Assembly: GCA_015501585.1 (NCBI GenBank)
Contig: JADNRY010000011.1
Coordinates: 62,001 to 126,000 of the forward strand
Reading direction: 5' to 3'
Length of the DNA stretch: 64,000 nucleotides
DNA from: Rhodocollybia butyracea
Taxonomy: Eukaryota; Basidiomycota; Agaricomycetes; Agaricales; Omphalotaceae
The translations under genes and the position numbers were made by a program. Shown piece by piece: positions 1 to 10,193 of this stretch (its first letter is position 1; each line of letters starts with the position of its first letter). The notes under the pieces were generated by a model. It had not been told where the DNA came from, did not search any database, and was given only the letters and a program-made list of their open reading frames with translations.

Positions 1-316
1 TTCCCCTTGCTTCGATTTTGACTGAATTGACTTACGGCCTCGCGATGCCAAGAGACATGCCGTAAGTTCCAACCAAAGCAAGAGTTTCCCACCGACGGCA
101 TGCGCCAAAGCTTCACATCGTTCCAGCTCAAAATCTTGAGGCGCTTCTTTTGATGAGATCATACTTTACCAATCAACTTCTCTCTCCCTTAGTCAAAGAA
201 TTATGCCCGCAATCTCTCTCATTTATTCATTCAGATTCCGATATCCAAGCTTCAGAGCTCCTTGCAAACGCAAAAAAAAATTACAAGTGCATTGTGATAA
301 ACCGCACCACATCTAT

Positions 317-383
317 GGCCCATGCGAGGGTCGAACTCGCAGTCTTCAGATATGTACGACACTTCCAGTTGAGCTAGATGGGC
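317..383 (-). pseudogene. tRNA-like sequence, copy 1
   Basis: The reverse strand begins GCCCATCTAGCTCAACTGG and ends in a T-arm, GCGAGTTCGACCCTCGC, followed by an acceptor strand that pairs with the 5' end at six of seven positions. The B-box is intact. The 3' half of the D-stem (expected GAGC) is missing and the anticodon arm is irregular, so no anticodon can be assigned. It is a tRNA-derived repeat rather than a working tRNA gene. Confidence 0.6.
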
Positions 384-959
384 ATAAAACAAGGAGAAAG
401 GTTTTGCTTAATCTACCAGTCATCCCCTGCGGGATCCTCCGAGTCTGACGGCGAAGAATGGAAGATGTAATTTGTCGTTGAAACAGTATATACAGGTACG
501 GTACTTATAAGTAATGGTACAAGCATCATAGTATAATGCAAACTTAAATTGAACACTGTATCCACAAAGTCAAGCATTTTGGTACAGCATAGTAACCGCC
601 GAAAGTACCCACCTGCCGTCCAGCCTCCCGGGGTGCAGGTGAACATTTTCCGCATGCCCCACCTAAACTCCTTTACACATAGAGAAACACATGGGACGGT
701 ATGAGCCAAGTACTAGTAGGTAGCAACTCAACGAATGCAAAACCTGTCCAATTGGATAGACAGATTATGTGCACAATCTCTTCCATTTCAGGTACTTACT
801 TTCAACTCCACTTGAGAGACAACAGCTGTCATGGTTTACTCAAGTACCACTTTAATTCATTCTGATTCCGATACTCGAGCTTCAGCAACACAAAAAAAAC
901 TGCAAGCACTGTAAAGAAAAAAAGCAACCTTGAAACAACCATCATTCCTTGAATAGTAG

Positions 960-1032
960 CCCAAGCGAGGGTCGAACTCGCAGTCTTCAGATACGTATAC
1001 ATGTCCGACGCATCCAATTGAGCTAGATGGAC
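960..1032 (-). pseudogene. tRNA-like sequence, copy 2
   Basis: Same head as copy 1, with a longer anticodon region. TCGGA could pair with TCTGA across an enlarged 12-nt loop, as if a short intron remnant were present. It keeps the B-box GAGTTCGACCC. The D-stem lacks its 3' half, as in copy 1, and the acceptor ends pair poorly. Confidence 0.6.
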
Positions 1033-1866
1033 ATATAAAGAGTTTGCTTAATCTACTAGTCATCCCCTGACCCTCCGGGAGAGTCCTCTGACACATGAAG
1101 AGGCGAAGAATGGAAGATGTAATTTGCCGCTGAAACAGTATATACAATTACACTGGCAGTACTTATAACTTTAATGGTACAACTGCAGTAGTATAGTGCA
1201 AACTTAAATTGAACACTGTACTGGCTACAGCAGATCATCCACAAAATCAAACATTTTGGTACAACAGGTAACCACGGAAAGTATCCACCTGCTATCCAGC
1301 CCGGGGTGCAGGTGAATGCCCCACCTAAACTCCTTTACACATAGAGAAACACGTGGGACGGCACGAGCTAAGTAGTAGGTAGCAACAACAACTCAGTGAA
1401 TACAAAGCCTATCCAACTGGATAGGCTTTGTCAAAGATGCGCGCGGTCTCATCCATTTCAGGTACTTACCCTCAACTCTGCTTGAAAGTTGAGAGACAAC
1501 AGCTGTCACGCATTTTGGTACAACAGGTAACCACGGAAAGTATCCACCTGCCATCCAGTGGGTGCACTGGGTGAACACTTTCCGCATGCCCCGCCTAAAC
1601 TTCTTTACACATAGAGAAACACATGGGACAGCATGAGCTAGGAGATAGCAATGACAACTCAATGAATACAAAGCCTATCTCAAAAATTATGCGCACGGTC
1701 TCATCCATTTCAAGTACTTACTTCCAAGTCCACTTGAGAGTTGCTTGAGAGACAACCGCTGCTCAAGTACCTCTTTAATTCATTCTGATACTCGAGCTTC
1801 AGAAACACAAAAAAAAAAAAACCGAGTGCACTGTAAAGAGAAAAAATTGTGAGTGCACGTAATATA

Positions 1867-1943
1867 GCCCACGCGAGAGTTGAACTCACTGTCTTCAGAT
1901 ATGTATAATACATGTCCGACGCATCCAATTGAGCTAGATAGGC
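1867..1943 (-). pseudogene. tRNA-like sequence, copy 3
   Basis: Third tRNA-like head, starting GCCTATCTAGCTCAATTGG on the minus strand. The anticodon region is further enlarged (ATGTATTATACATA, itself palindromic). The T-arm has drifted to GTGAGTTCAACTCTCGC. Not expected to be functional. Confidence 0.55.
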
Positions 1944-2523
1944 ATGAGAAGGTTTTGGTTAGTCTATTATCTTGATTACCATTTCCTTGTTTCCTTTCCT
2001 CAGCATAAGTTGAAAAATCTTTGAGCTCAGATTCATTTTCTATAAGAGCCCACTGCAAAGTAAGAACTTCCAGATTTCAAAACTATATAGTTAATATTCC
2101 AAGTACCATTGCCGTGATGATCTCGAAAATCAGGAAAGAAAAAATCATTGATGGGCTTGAGCCCAATTGGGACCAATCTCCAAAATCATTATATTTGTTG
2201 TACATGCAACTACTACATTGAGTACTAAGGATAGGATAGTAGAAGAATTACATTCTTGAATTCATGATACCGAGTTTATTGCACTTTATAGCGCACTGGT
2301 GGCATTGTGGGCAGTGATGACCTGTGACGAGTATCTCCCAAATTAGAACTGTCAAAGCGAGTTGTATCATCTCATCCATTCCAGATACTTACTTTTCAAG
2401 TAACAACTGTCACTCTTCACTCAAGCACCGCTTTGATTAAACTCCGATACTCGAGCTTCAGAGTCCCTTGAAACACAAACAAAAAAATTCGCGAGCGTGT
2501 ATAATTTATCGTAGCCACTTGAT

Positions 2524-2608
2524 AACCCAACGCGAGAGTCGAACTCGCAGTCTTTAGATCTGCAAGACAGCTTACAAGTCGGACAGTATCCGACTGAGCT
2601 AGAGGGTA
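2524..2608 (-). pseudogene. tRNA-like sequence, copy 4
   Basis: The most tRNA-like of the set: TACCCTCTAGCTCAGTCGG, then an anticodon region with CTTGTAAG and a possible ~13-nt intron, then T-arm GCGAGTTCGACTCTCGC. The acceptor strands TACCC and GGGTT pair only partly, and the D-stem is still incomplete. A fifth fragment, only the T-arm and part of the anticodon arm, lies near 2770-2800. Confidence 0.5.
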
Positions 2609-3329
2609 GTCTCAAGGATCCCGGATAATTATTCTCATGTCCTTTCCAGTAACTTGGAGCCATTCTGACTCGTCTCTACGACATTGTGAGGGAGTTCTCT
2701 GCTCTCTGCTGCCCGGCACCCTGGTGGCGTAGCGCAGCACTAAAAAGAGCCGGGCTGCAGCTGTGGCAACGCATCGTCAAACTCGCAACCTTCAGATCTC
2801 AATACTATATGCTTCATTCTAACATTTCCAACTCGAGGGAAAGCATTACACAGAAAGCATTACACACGGACGGTAGTATGAGTCAAGTGTGCACTGTATA
2901 TTGAGGTGCAAGAAAACAAAACAACTGAATAAATGCGAAGCAGTGCCTGCAAAAAAGTTTCGTCAAAAATTAAATATACTTAAGTATAGTCCATGCGTAC
3001 AAAATTTCTTACTTGTGTATGCTAACAACCTTGAGTTATATGGTATTTTGGCGTCGCAAAAATGCAGCAACATCTAATTTCATCCTGTTGTGGTGCTTGG
3101 AGCTCACAACAATGGAGTGCTAGAAAACACAAGTAGCAGTACAAATCAAGGAGCATAGCACGAGTACGGCGCATACCTCTATCTCTTGCTTCAGAGCATT
3201 TATCTGCCTGTATGTAAAGGAGATAGTATATGGGCTGGGGATGGATAGCCGAAAATGACGTTTCAAGAATGTTGATGAAGATTTTAGGCGTAGGTCATGC
3301 GCGGCATCTTTGATTCTGAAACAAACGTG

Positions 3330-3886
3330 TCAGCTATGAAGATCGATAGATGGCCCGCATATACTGACCTACATAATTGTTCTTCAAAGTCCACGCATCT
3401 ATCACAAAAGACCATGGGGTGAGTGTACCACCATCGAGGAAAGCTTGAAAACCGTACCGTAGGGAATGTTCAGGATCTCCGTGGTCCAAGAGTCTTCAAG
3501 GGAAAGATTCATATATTAAATTTAACTATCCATAGACGATGAAGGCATACTCACCGCCGATCATGAGGCATATACTTGTTACAGTCTAGCATTCCTCGTC
3601 CTAGACCGTAAACAAAACAAAAGTCGGTGCTAGTACTGATACCACTGGCAACATTGAGAGGTAGAATCCCAAGGCCCATGTGCTCTTTCAGCAATGTATC
3701 GACAGATTTAATTGTGCTCTCTAGTCCGCGCAGAGTTACGCAAGGAAAGAGGGTGCGTCGAATCAGAGTCATGAAAATGAGGAAGGAGGCAATGATCCAC
3801 AGAATTTTGGGGTTCGATACTGACCCGATGAAATTTTGGGCAAAGCTCTCTGAGCCAGCCAGGGATGCGCAATCAAGAGAGGGCAT
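3330..3886 (-). pseudogene. Degenerate small gene of unknown function, left copy
   Basis: The minus-strand reading frame 3886-3551 encodes about 111 residues with one hydrophobic segment (ILWIIASFLIFMTLI), followed by LFPCVTLRGLESTIKSVD. A GTGAGT donor at its end could join a downstream segment at about 3500-3350 that resembles the right-copy sequence WTLKIDYVGQY. I see no clean frame through all segments. The right copy (7992-8291) is close at protein level over about 80 residues, so the frame was once coding. I recall similar unnamed proteins in Agaricales but cannot assign a function. Confidence 0.4.
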
Positions 3887-3959
3887 GATTCGGTCAAGTA
3901 TGGAGGAGCAGTCGAGTACACTGAGAAGGATGATAATGTTTTTTAGACTCCCACCAGAG

Positions 3960-5366
3960 CCTTTTATACCACACGGCAGTCACAGTTGCCTAAAGTGATA
4001 TATGGCAAGGTAAGCCTCGTAAGCCTGGTAGGCCCTTGAAAGGGACTAGTCTAGATCAAAAGATGAATCTGTTTGATCCTAAGTAAGAGTTTGATGCTTC
4101 CTAGTAACGGGGCACAGCCGAAAGCTGTAGAAACTGGAGAAATAGAATTCAGGTTCTTGTTCTGTCGGGTAACTTGAAGTTTCGCTGTTCACGTAAAGTT
4201 TCATCTTTATCCCAACCAGTTAGTACCTGACTGACCTATGCTCCCTTACGCTATCTTCTTTGGATCTCGAGGACGAACGCCAAGTATTTCGGTAGACATC
4301 CGTTGACTGGTACATCCTGACGACCTTACGATGCCAGGGTCTTCTATTTTCAGACGCATAGTACAGCAAAAACATAACTTACCCGTTCAAGTTTTTACTT
4401 CGAGTTAGTGGTCGGGGTTTGGCACACGGCTGGTCACGCTATGCGCTGCATCATGCTGAAGCAAATGTACCCATGCTAGAGAGGTGTATGTCATCTGGGA
4501 CCGTGACAATGGGTTAACACTAAATTCTACTGTTCTCTAATGAACGCTGTTCCTGTATTATCTCCGTGATTGTCGAAGAAATATCAATGGTTTATTTGTC
4601 GGCTCGAACTTTTGAAGTCTTGCAGTAGTCTTGCCTGCAGGCAAGTGCTAAATTGTACACCAACAAAGTACACAATCACTATCCCGCATAGCTTGACAAG
4701 TTGACATGAGAAGAGGCAGCGGGATCTAGCTGCGTCAGTTAAGTGAACACAGGTGTTCGAACATCCGGAAATTTTTTTTTATAGGCAACACACTGCCAAC
4801 GTGACGCGCTAATTTTCCGCAAGACCATTTCGGCAGCATCCGAACTCCACTGTTCCAAAGCTGTATTGGTTCACTGATGAACATTTCAATGGAAATATAT
4901 TTTCCCGTTTTTCAGAAGTCAAGTAGTCGCAATGGCATTCCACTTCAAGCCGCAATTGAGGTCCCCACGAATCTTGATATGGGACTGAGCAATTGTGGTG
5001 AGTAACGTTTTTATGGTTTGAACTTGTAAGACTGCATGGGAAGCAAATATCTTGTATCCGAGGCTTGGGACAAGATGTTTACAGTGTGACCGTGTGCTCA
5101 GAAATAGAGGCACTTCACCAATTATTAAATATATACTTTCACGACAGTACTAGGCCATAATCATAATCATCTATGTGCCACCTCTATTGGAAACATACAG
5201 TATGTACAGTGATTGTGAGCAAAACTATATAAAGGGAATAAAAATCCAAATGGTTCCTAGGCGAAAAATTTATCTGTGTAGCAAAGCAGTCTTGATAGCA
5301 AGTAGATACAGCAGGATGTCGTTAGTAAATACAATAGTGAATCTTTGTTGAAGTTTGAGATGGGCT
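3960..5366. other. Non-coding stretch of the left duplication copy
   Basis: No credible gene. It contains the single-copy counterpart (about 4935-5045) of the minisatellite unit that is expanded in the right copy at 8981-9545, and an AT-rich segment at 5130-5260 shared with 9950-10090. Confidence 0.5.
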
Positions 5367-6706
5367 TTAAACCCACTGCGCGTCCATTGCGCTATTCGGA
5401 GTTACCTCGAAATTGTTTTGTAAGCCTCTTGAACTTTTGATAGTTATGAACATGAAGTAGTAGCAGTACGAAAACGAGTTTACGGCCTGAGCTCACCGAT
5501 CAATGGGGAGTCCATGGGAAACACCGTCATTATGGCGAAACCCTTTTCCAGCATTCCTACTACATCTTCCTCTGAGACTTTTTCCGAGCCTCCCTCGATA
5601 TCATACAAGCTAGCTCTTCTCCAGTCCTCCGATGACGCCGCATACCTGAGGCTACTACCGCCAATGCCTAACCATGTCCAATAGCGCCCAGTCTTCTCAT
5701 CCTTCTCAGCTAATGTGTAAGTACTTGACACGTTCGGCCAACAGGAACCCAGAATAGCATTTACGTGAGCTACGCCGCTCAGATCCACTTGACGAAGGAT
5801 CATAACACAGGCACGAGCTGCTTCAAGTGCTTTTCTTCGAGACTGAGGGCTTACAGGGACGAAGACGCTATGGCGGCGAGGTAGGCGAGACTGCGCGTGG
5901 CGAGGACAGTGTGCCGAATTCGTATGAAGAGCAGGACGCAGGCTGCTGGAGGTCAAGACTGTTTTGGAATGCGTCAATGAAATTGTCGTGTGAAGCAAAA
6001 CTGGCGCCGTAACGCGAGGCCTCATCTGCGCACATGTCCAACGTGGAACTTCAATCAACAAATTACATCGGACCAAGCGTGACACATACTTGAGCTGTAC
6101 ATCTCCAAAAGATTGTCCGATTTATCGAGCAAAATCGACGCTTTTGCGAACATACCTAATGTTGAAAACTCTTTGAAGGAACGAATTTTGAACAGTCATC
6201 GCACTTTGATGATTCATTGGTATTGATCCCTGGTGAACCGATTGAAGATAAGAACCGGGGGATCCACTTTCTCTTGAAGCATTCCACATCACCTGTTCGT
6301 ATTCAGCCATATCCAATGGCCACGGGACATACGGGACATCGGTGGTCGACCCATGGCTCTCAAATACCGGACTCGACAGCGTGCCAACAGCGACACCCCA
6401 GCAGTTGTTCAATGTAAATTCCATCCAGAATGCATTGATTCTTTCTCCTTCCTCGATTTGGATAATGGGAGGGGCTGTAGTGGTCCCCCTAATATCTGAC
6501 GCAACGGTGAAGCCGTAAAACTCTCACTTGGTCACGCTCAAGTTTTGTGAAGTTGCGTGCCAATTGTGAGAGATACAGCGGCGGACATACAATGATACAT
6601 GGCTTCTAATATCCGGAAGAAATACACTGAGAGGAGGATTTCGGCTTGTATGGAGTGAGTGATTCGTTGAGGGTGGGAGGAGAGCATACTTGCAGTGTAC
6701 GTGAGA
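5367..6706 (-). pseudogene. Truncated, frameshifted copy of the Zn2Cys6 transcription factor
   Basis: Collinear with the C-terminal two thirds of the intact regulator at 10194-12564. Recognisable blocks, minus strand from right to left: SMLSSHPQRITHSIQAEIL (about 6690), FTLNNCWGVAVGTLSSPVF (about 6400), SVFVPVSPQSRRKALEAARA (about 5860) and EEDVVGMLEKGFA (about 5570). The DNA-binding N-terminus is absent, because homology stops near 6706 where repeat sequence begins. Several indels change frame relative to the intact copy, including one upstream of SVFVPVSPQ and one after GSCW. The homologous 3' end, down to the TAA at 5367-5369, is still recognisable. It was left dead by the segmental duplication. 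Confidence 0.8.
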
Positions 6707-7522
6707 GATGACGTAATGCACACAATGGAGACACAACCGACACAGTGACATCAGGACGAAGTCATTGCCCATGACGTCGTTTTCCAAACGACAAATTAGG
6801 ACTGTCAAAGCGACTTATCCATTCCCGGCGATTGCTCGGCGATGTACTTTCAAATGATGATCGCTTTACCCTTATTTCGAGTTTAATTGAATACGGCCTC
6901 GCGAACCTGCCAAGAGAGATGCCGTAAGTTTCAACCAAGTAAAGCAAAAGTTTCCCATCAGCCTTTTTCCTCTTCCAAGTTCTCACACCCGGCATGCGCC
7001 AAAGCTTCGCATCGTTCCAGCTCAAAATCATTCAAAATCTCTGCTTACCCACCCATCCCATCCCTTTTTTCATCAAAGCTCACAGCCTGCCTTTCGTTAT
7101 TATTATAATATATATATAACTAGTCCAACACTTGTACACCAGGTAACCGCCGAAAGTGACCACCCGCCTGCGTCCATGCATGCTCCACATGCCCCGCCTA
7201 AACTCCTTTGCCTCAGGGTGCTGTTACCTTTGCAAACGACTTGCGCGAACGAGGATGGATTCAATACACATACAAAGATCAAAATTGAGAAGGAAACACA
7301 TGGAACAGTATAGGACAGTATGAGGTAAGTATGCAGTAAGTACAATGAATGCAAAGAAGGGCTTGCTCAAGTAGGTAAACTATAATACGCTTATGCGTAT
7401 AAGATTTCTTACTTGTGTATGTTCACAATCTTCGATTGCATAGTATTTTGTTGTCGCAAAAATGCAGCAACATCTAATTTCATCCTGTTGTGGTGCTTCA
7501 AACTCACAACGATGATGGAGTG

Positions 7523-8291
7523 CTAGCGGATAAAAGTAGCAGTACAGAACAAAGAGCATAACACAAGTATGGTGCATACCTCTATTTCTTGCTTCAGAGC
7601 ATTTATCTGTCTGTATGTAAAGGAGATAGCATATGGGCTGGGGACGGACAGCCGAAAATGACTTTTAAGGAACGTTGATGAGGATTTTAGGCGCAAGTCA
7701 TGCGCGGCATCTTTGATTCTGAAACAAAACACTTGATGGCCCGCATGGCGCCTATACTGACCGACATAATCGATCTTCAAAGTCCACGCATCTACCAGAA
7801 AGGTCATGAGGAGAGTTTACCAACATTGAGGACACTAGAAAACCCTACCGTTGGGAACGTTCAGCCTGAGGATCCCCGTGGTCCAAGAGTCTTTGGGAGA
7901 AACATATTAAGTTTAACTATCCACAGACGATGAGGCCATACTCACCGACGATCATGTAGCATATGCTCGTTACAGTCTAGCATTCCCCGTCCTAGACCAT
8001 ATACAAAGCAAAGATCGGTGCTATTGATACCAGTGGCGACATTGAGAGAATCCCAAGACCCATGTGCTCTTTCAGCATCGTATCAACGGATTTGATCGTG
8101 TCCTCTAGTCCGCGCAGAGTTACACAAGGGAAGAGGGTGTGTCGGAGTAGAGTCATAAAGATGAGGAAGGAGGCGAAGATCCACAAAATCTCGGGTTCAA
8201 TATTGACCCGATGAAAAATTTGGGCAAAGCTCTCTGAGCCAACCAGGGATGCGCAGTCAAGAGGGGACATGACTCGGTCAAGTAGACGCAC
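7523..8291 (-). pseudogene. Degenerate small gene of unknown function, right copy
   Basis: First segment 8291-7992 encodes [16 protein letters not shown], a hydrophobic stretch ILWIFASFLIFMTLL, then LFPCVTLRGLEDTIKSVD. Downstream on the same strand (7807-7523) a segment encodes VDAWTLKIDYVGQY and, after a putative intron, AAHDLRLKSSSTFLKSHF and YRQINALKQEIE, which look like the middle and end of the same protein. The connecting part has stops in the frame that the left copy keeps open, so the gene is probably broken. Function unknown. Confidence 0.4.
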
Positions 8292-8980
8292 TGAGGAACA
8301 AGTTGAACAAGACGGTTTGGGCGACAGTAGTATAACATCTCTTTAACCCCCGCTTTTATACCGTTTATGTTGCAAGCGCCGAATTTAAATTTAAATCGAA
8401 TACTTAACTGTACGGGGAACTCAGCATGGCTAAATCTCCCGGCTTCCATCATTTTTTTCACGGCTGGGACTGCCTAAACCGGTACGTGGAGTACAGGATG
8501 GATCAAATGATACCTGTTTGGTGGTTCTATAATAAGTTAGAATAAGCAAGAGTTTGCTTCCTAGTAACAGGGCACCGAAAGCTGTAGAACGCATCGTTGC
8601 TGAAAGCGCCCCAAGAAAAAGATACCCATGTCTAGATAGGTATGTGTAGCCTCTGACAGTGGTTGACCACTAAATTCTATTGATCTTCAATGAGCGCCGT
8701 TCCTGAACAATCTCCGAAAAAAGATTGTCAAAAAACCTTGATCGTTGAAGGCGCCTCGAACTCGAACTTGGCTAGTTGTACAGCGACAAAGTATACGGAC
8801 GATCGGATACCGTCATCCGCATAGCTTGACATGAGAAACTGAGGCGGGAACCATCGAGCCGCTTAGGTTAGTGCGAACCCCCAAACCCCCTCCAATGAAA
8901 AAAGAATACAGTCGATGGCCAACACCTTTCACCGTGAATACATTTTCCCGTTTTCATAAGTCAGGTAGTCGCAACATTCC

Positions 8981-9545
8981 GCTTCAAGCGGCATTTAACG
9001 TCCCTCAATTTTTGGTATGGAACTGGGACTCTGGAACTGGCAAGTGAGTAACGTATATGTATTATGGTTCGAACATAGAAGGCTGTCAGGGAAGTAGATC
9101 CCCATGATTCTTGATAGGGAACTGAGCACATATGACAGGTGAGTAACAGTTTTATGGGTTTAACATAGAGGTTTCGTTTCAAGCCACAATTGAAGTCCCG
9201 ACGAATCTTGGTCTGGAATTGGCACGTGAGTAACGTATTTATGTTTTGAACATAGAAGACTGTCAGAGAAGTTGATCCCCACGAATCTTGATAAGGAACT
9301 GAGCACTTATGGCAAGTGAGTAACGGTTTTATGGGTTTAACATAGGGGTTCCGCTTCCAGCCGCAATTGAAGTCCCCACGAATCCCGGTAAGCAGCTGGC
9401 AAGTGAGCAACGTTTTTGTGGTTCCGAGTCGAACATATTTTCGTAGTAGAGTTACGAATCTTGATAATGAGCTAGCAAGTAGTTTTTATGGTTCGAACAT
9501 GGAAGACTGCCAGAGAAGGACGTTCTTGTATCCGGACGATGTTCA
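8981..9545. repeat. Minisatellite, ~180 bp period, about 3 copies
   Basis: The phrase GCTTC(A/C)AGC..CAATTGAAGTCCC recurs at about 8981, 9175 and 9352, and CAAGTGAGTAACG-like phrases recur at about 9040, 9140, 9225, 9318 and 9403. Each long unit contains two related half-units ending in TTATGG(G)TT(T/C)(G/A)AACATAG. The left duplication copy has only one such unit (about 4935-5045), so the expansion happened after duplication. No coding potential is convincing. Confidence 0.7.
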
Positions 9546-10193
9546 CGGCGTGACTGCGTGCTCGGGAGCAGACTAAGAATCGGTGAATTCCTTGATTTTT
9601 ACTTGAACGAAAGTACTGGGTCATATGTCTTGTATCCGGCGGGCTTGGGACACGATGTTTAGAGTGACTGTGTACTTCAGATTAAAGAGTGGTTTCTATT
9701 TATTCTATACTCCAAAGCCCACGGGCCTGGTCACCGACCAACTACACATCACTCCTGATACCCACCTGTAGCTCCACCAACGCCCAAAGACCTTCCCCAA
9801 TACATACACTACATAGAATGGAGGTGCAGTCTGTTGCACCTCCCCGTGTCTTGGTACTCGGTTTTACCGGTACGCACGGTTTCGAAGGTTTCAAAAAAAA
9901 AAAAAAAACTACGAAATCGGTGAAGCGCTTCATCCATTGATTTTCATTTAAACGACAGTACTAGGCCATAATCATAATCATCTATGTGCCCCCTCTATTG
10001 AAAACATACAATTACATATATATACAGTGGTCGTGAATATAAGTGCGCAAAACTAATAAAGGGAATAAACGTATTATACAAGAGTCTAGAATAGTTTCTA
10101 TACAAAAATCTATGTGTGTAGCAAAGCAGTTTCGATAGCAAGTGAATACAGCAGGGTATTAGCAAATACAATAGTGGATCTTTGAGATGGATT

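Larger units (their letters stand above)
217..2610. repeat. Tandem array of ~0.65-0.9 kb units, each holding a tRNA-like sequence
   Basis: A unit recurs about four times. In order it holds: a stretch starting near TTCATTCTGATTCCGATACT, an A-rich run, a minus-strand tRNA-like sequence, a body with CATTTTGGTACAACAGG, a C-rich block CATGCCCCACCTAAACTCC, and ACATAGAGAAACACATGGGA. The tRNA-like parts begin near 317, 960, 1867 and 2524, giving spacings of about 643, 907 and 657 bp; an extra body without a tRNA-like head lies at 1495-1700. A single headless body also occurs in the right duplication copy at about 7110-7360. No protein gene is supported inside the array; its ORFs are short and shifted between copies. 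Confidence 0.75.
1..6706. repeat. Segmental duplication, left copy
   Basis: Left member of a direct duplication. Landmarks recur in the same order in the right copy: the stretch at 14-133 matches 6868-7030; 3010-3110 matches 7408-7510; the small gene at 3551-3886 matches 7992-8291; the AT-rich stretch near 5150-5290 matches 9955-10100; and the transcription factor remnant 5367-6706 matches 10194-11600. Spacing differs because this copy carries about 2.4 kb of extra tRNA-like repeat units near its left end. The copies differ by many substitutions and indels, so the event is not recent. The left boundary lies at or beyond the window edge. Confidence 0.8.

Noticed and set aside
8981..9545. CRISPR-like array
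   Set aside because: Repeats are long, diverged and without unique spacers, and the genome is eukaryotic.
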